Assembly: GCF_027409185.1 (NCBI RefSeq)
Contig: NC_084463.1
Coordinates: 47,424,907 to 47,488,906 of the forward strand
DNA from: Cynocephalus volans
Lineage: Eukaryota > Chordata > Mammalia > Dermoptera > Cynocephalidae
Direction: 5' to 3'
DNA length: 64,000 nt
Under the pieces are notes generated by a model. That model was not told the DNA's origin, searched no databases, and was given only the letters and a program-made list of their open reading frames with translations. Every line of letters begins with the position of its first letter. Within the stretch, counting starts at the first letter, position 1. The position numbers were made by a program, and so were the translations under genes. Shown here piece after piece: positions 30,035 through 43,029 of the stretch.

Positions 30035-32770
30035 TATGAGGAACAAGTGAAAAACTGCCCAGATAAGATCACAGGTGAGGACTGGCCTAAATAGACCTTC
30101 CCTGGGCTGCCCTGTGTTACTTGTTACTGCCTTCTACCAAATGACCAAAGGTGTTGGGGGTGAGGACTGAGCCAATGTCTGCATTATTGAAAAATTTTCT
30201 CACTCCAGGCTTTTCTGAGGCAAGCACCTCAGAAAGTCAGGACACAGCAGAATATCTTCCTCTCTTGAGTGTTTCTTGCCAAGTGAGCTGAGCAGGGGGC
30301 TTTCTCTCAAATGTAGGTGTCTGGTTACACAAAGAAGGCAGGTGGCAGCGTCCAGAGTGTGGTTATCTGGGCCAGCCTGAGATCAGAGGGGCAGCCTAAT
30401 TAGGCTGCAGAATGCTTTCTAGATGCATAGTATGGCATGGGCTTAAATGCTGTTCTCACACATCATGCAGTGTGAAGCATCTCATGGGTAAATCACTAGA
30501 TGGTATAGCTAAATATTTTTAAGATATAATAATCTGTATTATATATAAATATGGTTTTTTTCTCAGACTTATTATTTTTAAAACTACCTTTTTTTTTTTT
30601 TTGCTTTGTCCTTTTTAAAATTGATTTCATAATAATAAAAAAACTGACTTGAAACCAAGTTGGGAATCAATTGCAATGCAATAGCCTATGAATTTTAACC
30701 AATGAGGTAGTGGGAGGAGAGCACTTGGTAACACCTGTCCCTGCCTGTTCCTCCCAACACAGACCTGCTGCTCCCTGCTCCCTGTGGGGGACATGTGGGG
30801 GGCTTCTCCCTGCCCTGTACTCACACAGCCTGAGGCACCCTGCATTATTGTCATGAGTGGCTTTATAAAAGTGAGCATTTGTGGAAAACAAATAACATCT
30901 AGGAAAATGCAGAGAGGGTTGGGGTAGGGGCAGGCGGCCTCACCTTGCGGGCCACCAATTCCTCTTGGGCCAGTTTCCTCATCTCTGAAATAAGGGTCAT
31001 CTCCATTTGTGCTGCACTTTCATGTTTCTATGAGGTACTTCAGTTTCATGTTTATTTCTGATTTGTACACAGAGAAGAGTCTGATTTGAACTAGCAATAC
31101 CTTGAATCTAAGGAACATGCAGGTCTACCCTTTATATGTCTGCCAATTCTGCCTCTGTACAGATTTGAAAAAAGGAGGTGAGTCACTGAATATGTGTTCA
31201 TTCCTGGTTTTTTTTTTTTTTTCAATTAAAATTTCTCTTATTTATCAGGAAAAAGTGTCATCATAGTTTACAAAATTAAGCATTTTATTTTAGATCAAAC
31301 TAAAATAAATTGTTATTTAAATGTTTCTTCCTCTGTTAACAATTTTTTGGCTGTATTTATGGCATATAGTGAGATATAAAGGAATAAATATTAAAGGCTG
31401 AGTAGTAAGACTACACTGAGGGAATTGAATCACTTGTCAAATTTAGCCAAAATAATCCATTGCTTTACCTAGTTAAAGTTTCCATTTCTTCATGGTAATG
31501 AAGAAAATACAATGCCAATTTTCTAAATTCATGAATGCTTGGTTTTAGAATAGAATAGAATAGACAGGCAGGAGCCATGGGTTATGGAGAGGGTGGCATG
31601 TCAGTCTGGGGGACGTTTTAGTGTGGTGGAGAGGAAACACTTTGTGGTTACTGTCTGGCTGTCAGTCTCTCTACAGACAGCACAAACACTCAGGTCCTGT
31701 GAGGCAGACGCACTGTCGGGATTTGCAGATCTCATAGTTATTCATTGAGGATCCTTGAATTTTTTAAGAACAACTTTGCAGAAACAAGTGATTTTACTGA
31801 GAGTTTAACATTAACAATGTATGCAGCATACTGTTTGTAGAGTACTTAGAATAAGTACGATAAATCTCAGTTCACTGCATGTGTGAGGACAAAGGTAATA
31901 AAATAAGTCTTCATTCTGTGTTGGTTCGAAAACTGTGTTACTGGCCCAGTCAGGGGCGAGTGGTCTTCACCACCGCCATGTGATCGCGTGTGGTTCCCAG
32001 ACTCCCTGCTGTATCCAGGGGATTGCAGGTTTGCCGGGGCAGCCAGACTCGTTCAAAACTGCCTGGTTAATGACAGCTCATCATCTTCCCGTTCCCTGTT
32101 TTCTGTGGAGGTTCCACTTCAATACAGTCCTAGAAGCAGTGCATCCGTGGCCACCCGTTCTCACAGGCCTCACAGATTCCGTACGAGAATATTAAACGTC
32201 CTTCATAGACACTCCTCAAACTGTGGACAGTTTTACAAGGTATTTAGAAGTTAGAAAGGAAGAGAGTGGAGAAATGTTGGGCCAGTTCTAACCTCTAGTA
32301 ACGGTTTTGGGGGAGAAGTACAGAAATGTTACTATTGTCCACAGCAACATGATTCAGAGGCATTTTTATGAGCAAATTTCAAGACAGTTCCAAATGAATA
32401 GAGTGATTTTGACATTTTTATAAGAAATTTTACTTAAAGAAAAATATATCACCACTAAAAACTTTCTTGAACAATTAAATATTCACTTTATTAGAAATAT
32501 CTCAACATTCAAAATGACTTAAACAATATAATAAAATCAATGTACCCACCGAAGTGTAATAACTGGAACATTACCGGTGGATGGAAAGAAACAAAAGTGC
32601 AATTCCTTATGGATGACATAAGCATGTGTTCAGAAAACCGGAAAGAATGTACAGAGTAACTATTAAATTTAACAATGTGAGTTTACTAGGACCACTGGAT
32701 AGAACACCAGTTGTGCAAAAACTCAATTGCATTTCTATGTACCAGCAACAAAAACTACGGAGAAACTATA
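30032..32770. other. No supported gene
   Basis: This is mixed AT-rich and moderately GC-rich sequence. Open frames at 30,627-30,891 and 31,935-32,254 lack any recognisable family or splice context, so I do not call them. Poly(T) runs at 30,587-30,602 and 31,209-31,222 may be repeat ends. Confidence 0.4.
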
Positions 32771-32779
32771 AAAACCAAA

Positions 32780-33145
32780 CGGCAGCCGAAGGCGGGTTGT
32801 CGCTCGCTTTGCTGGAGGCGGCCTGCACATGGTGGGCTGAGGGGCCAACACTCTACTTTGCATCTGAAAGTCAGCAGCAGCTGCTCACTCTCCTGAGCCG
32901 ACCTGCGCTTTGTACTGAACTTCAAGTATGTTTTTCTTGCTTTTGATAGACTTGATGTCTGTGCTGAACTTCCTTTAGTGTTAGACTTGGTGTGGGCCCT
33001 GCTCAGTCTCTGGAGCTATGCCTCACTCTCTGTGGGACCTGCATTTCTTATCTGTCCTATTAAACTTGTTCTCACTGTCTACTGTGACTCTGCCCTTGAA
33101 TTCTTTCCTGTGGCAGAGTCAAGATCCCATTAAGAGGACTGTGTG
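32780..33145 (+). mobile_element. Endogenous-retrovirus-like LTR remnant
   Basis: A GC-rich start leads to a ctgtcctattaaacttgttc block, then ttgaattctttcctgtggca and agagtcaagatccca. This resembles the R-U5 end of a class I ERV LTR. No retroviral genes are next to it, so it would be a solo LTR fragment. Its limits are approximate. Confidence 0.45.
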
Positions 33146-33870
33146 CGTTGAGGCCAGCTATCAGCCACCCCCCACCAGGCCCTATCTCCAGCATCATAAG
33201 GAGATAGAGCTGAGACCAAAAGAGGCTTTGCTCTTATGCCCCAGAGAAACACTCTCTTTCAAGATTAAGGTGCAGAACTCTGTCTGCTCCAGGATGACTC
33301 CAGGCCATAGCTCTTTGAAGATGTTAAGGACATGTTTCCCAGGATATGGCTTGTATATAATGTGCATTTTTACCACAAAGTGACAAGGAAACTAATACCA
33401 TTAATAAACCCGGTAGGTTTGATGATCTGACTTTACAAAAACTCAGTAACACACAAATGTTTCCCATTGATTCAGGATTCATAGCTTCATTAAGCATTAA
33501 TGTTTACACACAAAAAACATATTGAAAACCTGCTGTGTGACAGACTTTACTCTGAGCACTATAGATACAACAGTGAACAGCGCAGACAGAAATTCCTGCC
33601 TTACAGGGGCTTACAACCTAGTGGTTTTTCTTTGAATATGGAACTTCCTGTGAGCATAACACTGGATTTTATGTGATTTTCAAATTTGCAAGACTATCAA
33701 TTACATAAAGGGGAACTTATGCATACGCAAGCATAGCCTACAGCCAGAATTTGGACATAAACTTTTCAGGTCTTCTATTGCTTTAGAAGACTCAGTGGTA
33801 ACTAAAAATATTATCCGTGGAGATAATGCTTTGGACACTGGGCTATCTGCATCTCATCTTGGGCAGTCTG
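33146..33870. other. No gene; old repeat traces
   Basis: 33,480-33,620 has the ctgagcactatagatacaac and agtgaacagcgcagac wording of an ancient mammal-wide repeat. The rest is unassigned. Confidence 0.35.
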
Positions 33871-34055
33871 CGGTAGTGGAGTGAGCACTGAACTTGGAGT
33901 CAGAAAATCTAGACATGTCTGGCCTCCCAAGCACTATTCTTGTGACCTTCAGCAAGAGACTTAACTTCTGTGGCCTTCAGTGTCTCTGTTTGTAAAATGA
34001 GGGAGAATAACAGCCATTCCACCCATGTGAAAGTGTTCTATAAAGCCCAAAGCAA
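33871..34055 (+). mobile_element. MIR SINE (plus orientation)
   Basis: The element follows the MIR consensus: a gagtgagcactgaacttgga start, the conserved core (gtgaccttcagcaagagact), and cagtgtctctgtttgtaaaa. It is an ancient tRNA-derived SINE. Confidence 0.85.
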
Positions 34056-34439
34056 AAGAAAACAAAATAGAAATGAATTACAGTTGAGAAAACGCTTGAG
34101 ATGTATGAAATTGCACATAAATGCGTGGTGTTAATATCCCTAACCTAATATGAATGTGAACTGTGATAAATACAGGCAGCCTTATAATCTGATCTGCTAC
34201 CTCATCACTGGGCAAGTCAGATACCGCAGAAGCTGGTTGCACTCTGTCCTTTGCTCTCCATCTGGAGGACTTTTTGAGTGTCAGCTTGCCTAGGCCAGAG
34301 GACAGTTCCTAGAATCCCCTTTCTAGGGTGTTTCTGGGGAGGTGGGTGGTGAGGGAGATGCATCTAGGAGAACTGGAGGACAGGGAGCAGTGGCTGCCAC
34401 TCTGCACCATTCACATGTCCTCTCCCAATTATTCATCCA

Positions 34440-34830
34440 AACTACGGTGTAGGTGGCGCTGGGAAGGGATTTCGCAGATGTGATGGAAAACTCTGATCAG
34501 CTGACTGTGAGTCACTCAAAGGGGAGATTATTCTGGTGGGCCTCATTTGACCAATTGGAAGGTTTTAAAAGCAACCGTATTCCCTCCCTGGGGGAGAGAT
34601 TGCAGACAGCCCTGGGTCAGCATCTGCTCCCTTCCTCCAGACCTGCTTCCTGACAGCCCCCTTTACACAACAGCTATAGCTCACATGCACAGAATTCTGG
34701 TTACTCGTGATCATCCCTTCCTAGCCGCCAACCCTAACAACTTCGGACTTGTTTAACCATCATGCACAACTGGGTAAACTATTTCTTGCAATAAATCCAT
34801 CTATATATGTTTCTATCTCCTCGCACTTGG
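34440..34830 (+). mobile_element. MaLR-like LTR remnant
   Basis: The blocks ttcgcagatgtgatgg, ggggagattattctggtggg and tctgctcccttcctccaga, and a late caataaatccatctatata, fit an MLT1-type LTR. The region to 35,600 has no other recognisable element. Confidence 0.45.
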
Positions 34831-35611
34831 TCTACTCTTGTTGGAAACAGAGGCACATCCTTGCCTGCTCGCTGGCGTTTTGCCTGTAAAGGTAACATTA
34901 CTCCCACCATGGCTGTCCTTATGCTTAAAGAAAAGTTGGCCTCAGCCTCTAAGTACATTTGGGAGACACAAGCCTCTGGCACATTATGTGCTACAGGAAT
35001 GAGCTGAGGAACTAGGCTGATATTCGATGTAAGGATCAATAAAACATAACAAGGTGGAGCCCACTGACAACCTGCTCTGGAGTGTTACTCTCCATCCCCT
35101 ACCACTCAGGACCACTCATGGGCTCATAATTTCCTACGTGCAATGCCCCCTTCTTAGGGCTTTCAGTTGAACTAGGTGGTCTACTGGCCTGTGTGTGTGT
35201 GTTTCCTCAGTGCAGTTTGTCCTAAACCATCAAGACAGATGGCCAGCTCAGGTAAGTTTGTGCAACAAACCCAGGGAAAGAAACACTAAATCAATCTACT
35301 GGACAAATACGAATGCTCTCATTAGGAGCTTAATAATTCACATCAGCCTTTGGTTCTTTCCATGACATTAATTCCATATTCGACTACAGAGCAATCGCTC
35401 TTCTCAAACTTGTGAGACACCCAACGAGAACTCTCAGTTCCCAGAAGGTGAAAATAGTTTTCATACGGCCCAAAGAGATACATCTCAGAACTAGCCTCCC
35501 TCCTCCTGTGCCCCCTACACACACAGCCACAGCTTATGACCTCTGAATATTGGAAGCAAAGCTTGGAACTTTCCCCACGCATGCTCAGACTTACAGTCCC
35601 ATCTTTTCCCC

Positions 35612-35850
35612 ATTCAGACTAATAACTCACATGTAGTGATTTCTGTGGGCCCAAGCACTGTTTTAAATGCTCTAAATATATCAACTGATGTCTAGCATCT
35701 GTGAAGTAGAACTACTTTATTATCAGTATTTTACCAATAAAAGAACTGAGACCCAGATGATCAGCATCTTGCCTGAGGTCTGCTAACTAGAAAAGGAAGG
35801 AGTGAGGAGTTAGAGATTGAGCCAGTCCTGGAGCCCATCCATTTAATTTT
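35612..35850 (-). mobile_element. MIR SINE (minus orientation)
   Basis: The reverse complement of the MIR 3' half and core is seen: tattttaccaataaaagaac, then ctgagacccagatgatc, then ctggagcccatcc. Confidence 0.7.
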
Positions 35851-37480
35851 TCAGAAGTGCCACTCCCTACGCAGGGTACTTACTCCACTACCCTTCTCTT
35901 CTGTGTACCTCCCCATAAGGTTTTGCTACGTTTTAAAAAATCGCTCTACCTTCTTCACCTGCTGGCCCTTCAGACTCCATTCCCCATCTCCTCAGAAGCA
36001 CACAGCTATCTCAGTGACTCTTTGGGAAGAAGGCGTCAAGTTTACACAGGATAAGAGCAGCCAACTGGGTTTTTCATTATGGGCATCCCCCCACAATCTT
36101 ACACAAAACTCCAATTTCCTTTTATGCGATCCAAGCCCTTCAGCATCCTCATGCTGGCACTGCTCACAAGGCAATGCTTCAGATCGTCTGCAAGGAGCTC
36201 TGGTGTTCATCTCTCCACCCTCCTGTGCCTGAACTTTCCAGCTGGGTAGCTCTGCCTGAGGCACTGCAGTGTCAGAAGCAAACACACCCTAACAGCTTTT
36301 TGTCATTTACCTGTCTTTCCCCAGAGTGCCACTTCACCTTAGAGAGTTAGTAGGGAGGAGATAATCCCCAGGGCAAATGAAAACAATGCTTCCTTACAAC
36401 TTGTGGGATGTCACTTCTGGCTAAGCTGCCAGGTTCGTACTCTCAGGGAACATGACAAAGCAAGCTGGGGTTTGTATACCAAGGCAGCTTCTTCCTCTTT
36501 GAATAAAGTAACATCAAATGCACTGTTCTGATGAGCAGGATATTAATCAAATACACTATTTCCAAGTAAATAAAGGGTTCTGGAGAATTAGGTAGAAAAA
36601 ATAATACTGAGTTTCAGATACATGTAAAGCTCTCCAGCTAAAATTAAAATAGCAAGTAAATAAATCAAGTGGAACAGGCCAGCATTATAGAAAATGACTT
36701 GATGTCACTCAGTGATTCAATAAATATATTTTTTCAACCTGAGGCAATGCTGTTCCAGTCACTGTGCTAGGACCGTATTTGATGAGCAAGACTGAAAAGC
36801 TTCTGTTCTCACAAGAACTCACATTTTGGCAGAATGCTAGGAAGCACACCTTGACACTATTCCCAAGAGAGGTGACATCCAAGTGATATGTGACTTCACC
36901 TTTTTTGCCTGCCTAAGTGTCCCTTCTTTTCTTAATAACACCTGGATATTTCCTTCGGAGAGCTGCCTCTACAACAATGCCAGTCGTCCTGGCTCAGGAG
37001 ACAGGCCTGTGTCCTGGGCCTACTGAGAGCATCACGTGTCCCTGGGGATGGCAATCATGCAACAAGATCCACTCACGCACTTGAGACTCTCATCCTTGGA
37101 TTCTCCAAACTGTTGGAAGTAAGCCACGAGCTGCTGGGGACAGACTGAAAGCAGCAGAGACAGCGAGACAAAACCCTAACTGCACTGCACGAGCCCCTGA
37201 ATCCAGTTCTACCGAGGCTAGATATACTGTGAGACTTGGGAGACACATAAATCTCTCTCACGTTTTTTCCTTTACATCAGTTTGAGTTGGGATTCTATCT
37301 CTTCCAACAGATCTCGACTAAGAACAGTTAAGAATCCTTCATTTTCAGCTGGACATTGAAAAGTTACTTACTCATCTGCTGTGGTTACAAGGCTTTCACT
37401 CACAGTAAGACAGGTCTAGCTTGGCCTCCCGGTTCATCACTTACCAGATTTAGAATTCTGGTTCCTCTTCTCTCTCACCT
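35851..37480. other. No supported gene
   Basis: This is unique-looking sequence of moderate GC. 36,712-36,870 carries a faint ancient repeat (attcaataaatatat, gtcactgtgctaggacc). Open frames here have no recognisable product. Confidence 0.4.
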
Positions 37481-37488
37481 CTAAACTG

Positions 37489-37601
37489 ACAGTAATAGCA
37501 GAGCCTTCTTTGTAGGTTTGCAAAATGCAGTGAGACCCTGGATGGAGAATGCTTTGCACAGTGCCCGGCACATGGTAAGTGCCCAATAAATGGCAGTCAT
37601 T
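37489..37601 (+). mobile_element. MIR SINE 3' half
   Basis: gctttgcacagtgcccggca, then catggtaagtgcccaataaa, is the conserved end of MIR. It is followed by an AT-rich near-palindromic stretch (atgataatgattattatc). Confidence 0.85.
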
Positions 37602-37639
37602 GTGATTCTGATGATAATGATTATTATCATAATCATGAT

Positions 37640-38960
37640 CATAACACTCCAAACCCTCTCCTGGCTCTATGCCCTCCCCTCTTGCAACTGCCCTGTTTCC
37701 CTGCTTCCTTTCACTACAAAACTCTTTTTAAAGATATGTATTCTCTCTATTTTGCACTTTTTACTTTCTGCCCACTGATTTCCACCACTCCAATCAGGCT
37801 TTTATTTCCCCAGTATGCTATTGAAATTGCTGTTGTCAAGATCACCTATAAACTCCATCTTGCCAAAAACAGTAATTAAATTTCCTCTCACTTTTCTCAG
37901 CCCTTTGGTTGTGTTTACCACAGTGGACACATTCTTCATCTTGAAGCATTGTCCTCACTTGGCTTCTGGGAAACCACACACCAGGCTTTTCTTCAACCTG
38001 ACTCTCCACCCTCTGTCTGTCTTTGCTGTCTCCTCCTCCTCTTCTGATGAGCTCTCTATGCTCACTCCCTGGGTCACTTCATTGTGTTCTTACCTAGGTA
38101 AACCACTTATCCATCAATGGCTTTGCAATATATCCCTGTAGTCCCAAACCCTCCCCTGACGTCCAGATCCCTCAGTCTAACCATCCATGTAACTTCACTT
38201 GGATGTCTAACAGGGCCCTTAAGCATAATAGAAACAAAACTCACTTGTCAATTTCACCATCCCTCTCTTCTAGAACCTGCTCCTCCTCATGGGGTCTCCA
38301 TCTTGGAAAATAGCATCATTATTTCTAATTTCTCAGATGAAAACCTAGACATCATCTTCATTTCCTGTCTTTTCTTGGTCACCACATTCAACTTATCAGC
38401 AGGTACTGTAGACTCTGACTTCAGATTTATTCTGAATCTAATTCCATTTCATTTCCTCCACCCTTTCCAACTGAGTTCACACACAAGACTATGCAGCAGC
38501 ATTTCACTGGCCCCCAGACCTTACATTTGCCCCCTCAGATACTGACAGATCATCTCACACTTCTGCCACCTCAAATCTCCAGTGGCTTAATACCTGTAAT
38601 ACCTATTACAACAATGATAAAATTCAAGCACCTATGATATGCCTATCATAAAATCCAAAATTCTTTAAAATGTCCCACGACATTTATGTTTTATGTAGCA
38701 CTTGCATCCTCCTCTGACTATCACTTGCAAACTTCTTCCACCTGTCTGTCCCTTTCTCACCATCTCAAGCCACACTCAGTGTGCTTCAGGGATCTCACAC
38801 ATGCCACACTGGGTCCTGCTTCAAGGCTTTTGTTGTTGCTGTTCCTTCTGCCTGGAACAGGCCCCTAAAGATGTCTCTTTCCCACCCCTTTCATGCTCTC
38901 TCCTGCTCTTCTGTATTCTGCCTTATTTTCTTCAGATTGCTTATTTATTTATTTTCACCT
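37640..38960 (+). mobile_element. LINE-2 (L2) fragment, ORF2 and 3' end
   Basis: 37,905-37,975 corresponds to the AFDTVDH-type reverse-transcriptase region of L2/CR1 elements in plus orientation (gtttaccacagtggacaca). 38,190-38,215 has cacttggatgtctaacaggg. 38,820-38,870 has the conserved L2 end (tcaaggcttttgttgttgct, ccttctgcctggaaca). It has many frameshifts and is ancient. Confidence 0.75.
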
Positions 38961-40466
38961 ACTTGTTGTCTGCCTTCCCTGGTTGGGTTCACTGTCACAT
39001 AGCACAGAAGAAAGTCTTAGAGGGATTTAAAGCCAACAGGCAAAGACAATTCCAATCTAACAGTCAAAAGCAGAGGAACTTCTGAGTCTTCTCTCCACTT
39101 AAACTACCTTGAGAGTCCAACTACCTCCTTTCAGCTTAGTCTAAAAACCTGGAGTTGAGAAACATACTTCTAAGTGGTGAGACTTACCCAACAGGGCAGC
39201 AACCTCTATTATACAGTGCTGCCTCTATTATAAAAGAAGTAACAATTTTTAAATACTTGGCATTCAAACTATTCAATAAGCCCAATTATCATGGATAAGG
39301 GGGAAAAAACCCTGAAAGGCAAAGGTAGACAGAGAATGAGATGTAAATAATTGGTATTCTATATGTGGCATTTACTAAAAAGCCATTAGAGTCATTCCTG
39401 AAAATCTGATATAAAATCGATTGCAATTTCACAAACTACCTTGTGGCCCTACTAGGGAAATGAGTGAGTAAGACAGGCATAGCGAGCATGCATACAGAAT
39501 GATTAGCTGTATAAACAACTAAATCAATAGCTTTATAGAACTGGAAATCAATATGGTAATTGGAAATCAATCGGGTAAGCCAGAGCAATGCTAAATCTCT
39601 CCCAACATTCAGTAAATCTTGAATAGCAGACAGAACACCTCTTTCTATGAAAATGTAAATAAACCAGTACATCGAAGAACAAAACTACTATGAAATTAAT
39701 CAGTTATTAAACAATAATAACAATACAAGAATAAAAATACGCAAATAAAAACAATGCCCTATAACAACTATTTACATAGGATTTACATTGTATTAGGTAT
39801 TGTAAGTAACCTAAAGATGATTTAAAGTACAGAAGAATGTGTGTAGATTATATGCAAATACAATGGCATATTTTATCAGGGGCTTGAGTATCCACTGATT
39901 TTGATAACTGCTAAAAGTCTTGGAACCAATCCCCCACAAGTACTGAGGAATGACTGTATATCTGTTTTTTTTACAGCACATTGTAACATACCTTATTGTT
40001 ACAGAATCATTATCTGCCCTCCTCACAAGACTAGGAATACTTTGAGTGCTGGAAATAGGTTTGTTTTACCCAAAACCTGGCCAGTACCTAACTCAGAGCT
40101 TGTTTACATTTGTGAAACATCTCAAAGAATTTTAAACTGATTAGTAAAGCCAGGTAAGTAATTCACCATAGTATAGTGTGATAAGTGTTTAAAAGCAGCA
40201 TGACTGAAATTACCAGAACATAGAGGAGGAGGAAGGGCTTGATTCTGATGGCATCTGGAAGAATGAAGACTTGAGGGAAGGGATTATAGTGAAGAGGTGA
40301 CATGCAATTAGAAGGATTAGTAGATGTACCTCAGAAAGAAATGGAGCAAAGAGATGAGCCAGCCTAAGTGTGCAACAAGTGAATGAAAAAGAAAACATGG
40401 TACATGTACACAATGATAATACTATTGAACTATGAAAAATAATAAAATCCAACCATTTATGGTAGT
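38961..40466. other. No supported gene
   Basis: This is unassigned sequence with increasing A content to the right. I see no gene. Confidence 0.4.
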
Positions 40467-43029
40467 AAAATTCCCCCAAATTATAAGCAAACCAAATTCA
40501 ACAGCACATTAAAAGGGTTATATACTACAGTCAGGTGGGATTTAATGCTGGAATGCAAGGATCATTCAACATGATAAAATTACTTAATGGGATACACCAC
40601 ATTAACAAAATGAAAGATATTGACCACACGATTACCTTGATAATCCAGTAAAAAAGCATTTAAAAATTCAGGATCTATTCATGTAAGAAAAAATTTCAGC
40701 CAAATCTGTATAGAAAAACTTACTTTATTACAATAGAGGGTATATATAAGAGCTGTTGAGCTAACATCAAAATCAGTGGAGAGAAACTAAAATTTTGGCC
40801 TGTAAGATCAGTATGAGGCAAGTATACCCATTCTTACCACATCCATTTGACATAGCCCTGAAAGTCCTAGCCAGAGCAATTATATAAGAAATAAATAATA
40901 AAAAGAATCCAAAGCAAAAAGGAAGTAATACTGTCCCTCTTTGTTGACAAGATGATTATAAATGCAGAAAATACTAGTGTCTCCACAAAAACACTGTTAT
41001 ATTAACAAATTTTCTAATGTTACAGGATACAAAAATTAGTGGTTTTCTAAACAGAAATATATATTCAGAAAATATGCTTCTACAAATGAAGAAAACAATC
41101 TCATATTTTTAAAAAGTATGAAATATTTATGCATAAACATAAAGTAAGTAGTAAAAGACTGCACAGAAGATTATAAAATGTTGATGATAGAAATTTAAAA
41201 AGAAATGGTTAGGTACAAGTACATACAGTGTTCATGCATAAGGGAACTAATAGTGTTAAAATATTCAGATTATCTTTTGATATCTACAAATTCAAAGAAA
41301 TGAATATTATTCATTTCCAATATTGAACAAATAACACTAAAATGTATATTTAACCACAAAAGTTCCTAAATAGCCAAAGGGATGCTATACAAAGAAGGAA
41401 ATGCTGGAGGCATCAAACTTCCTGACTTCAAAATATATTACCAAGTTGTAGTATTCCATGCCATATAGTATAGACATACAAAAAGGCATATACCCCAACA
41501 GAACAGAGAGCCCATTAATAAATCCGTACATATATTTTTAATAATATATAATTATTGTACACATTTATAATTTATGCATATTGACGTATCACAATAAAAC
41601 CTGACAGCAGTATATCAATGATAGATTTAAATATTTCCCTTTCAAGAATGAAACACGCAGAGAAAAAAATTATTACAGAATCTGCTCACTTGAATAACAC
41701 TCTATAAGAAACAGTCCTAACTTATTATCCAGAAATTTCCAACCAACCACAAAATCCACTTTCTTCCTAAGAGCATAAAAAACATTTTACAGGACAGATT
41801 ATATATCAGCTTACAAAATAACTCTCAAAAAATTTGAGAAGTTCAAAATAATCCCAGGTATCTTTTCCAAAAATAACTGAATGAAACTACAAATGTATAA
41901 CTTTAAGAAAATAGGAAAATTTACAACTACAGAAAAACTAAACAAGACATTCTTGAACAACTATTGGGCCAAAGAGAAAATACAAAGGTAATTTGAAAAA
42001 TATCTCAAATCAAGGAAAATAAAAACATGAGATGTTAAAACCTTTAAGATGCAGTCAAAGCAGTATTATGAGGGAAGTTTATGAACAACCACATTATATA
42101 TTTTAAAAAGTCTCAAATAAGCAATGTCACTTTACACTTCAAGGAAGCAGAAGAAGAACAAACAGAGCAACAAATTAGTGGATGACAGAAAAGAATTAGA
42201 TTAGAACAGAAATTAATAATGAGTAGAAAAACAAGAAAAAATGTTTTGCACCCCCAAAAACAAAACACACAAACAGAAAAAAACATAATCAAAAAACCAT
42301 TCAGTTTATAAGGCAAAAAAAGAGAGAAAACAAAATTTAAAAAAGAGAGATATAAACAGAGACTTCAAAATGCTCCAAAAATAATAGTGGACAATTTTAA
42401 ACAAGTATGTGAGAACAAATTTGATAACTTACAAGAAATACTTTTTTTACTGACATAAAACGTACCAGAACTTGATTGAGGTAAAAACAAAAACAAACAA
42501 ACAAACAAAAGAACAAAGACTGAATGTACCAACAACAAATAAAGTGATTGAATTAGTTCTACAAAGCTTAACATCAAAAAATGCTCAGGACTGGATAAAT
42601 TTGTGGCCAATTCTACCAACACTGAAGAAATATTGGTAACTATCATTATCTTTTCTTACTTTTCATTCACATATAATAACTGTACACATTTCTAGGGCAC
42701 AGTGTGATATTTGGATACCTGCATATGAAACGGAATGAAAAGTGTATCCATCACATTATGTATGATTATTGTACGTGTGATGAGAGCATTCAAAACTCTA
42801 TATTTTGGCTACTGAAAACAAGACAATACCTCTGTGGTAACTACAGTCACTCTGCCAATTCTTCTTCAATACTTCCAAAAAAACAAAAAAGAAGAAAAAA
42901 TGTGGAGAATGCTTCAAAACTCATTTTAGGAGGTTAGTATCAGCATGATATTAAAACCAAAAAAAAAAAAAACCACACACTTGAATAATACTACAAAAAA
43001 ATGTTCCTGACATACAACATTGATACATA
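40467..43029 (+). repeat. Tandem unit 1 of a 2.55-kb L1-derived triplication
   Basis: It starts at aaaattcccccaaattata. It contains L1 ORF2 RT and thumb sequence (40,480-41,520), then an L1 block from further upstream in ORF2 (41,580-42,630; caaggaagcagaagaag, actggataaatttgtgg), then a non-L1-looking block (42,635-42,960; gtacacatttctagggcaca). The internal order (downstream part before upstream part) shows that the repeat break lies inside ORF2. Confidence 0.85.

Noticed and set aside
31935-32254. Two overlapping plus-strand frames of 86-88 codons
   Set aside because: No recognisable family, splice sites or poly(A) context. It may be an old mRNA-derived fragment, but this cannot be supported.
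38117-38545. 142-codon plus-strand open frame
   Set aside because: It lies within a LINE-2 fragment and is not in the ancestral reverse-transcriptase frame.
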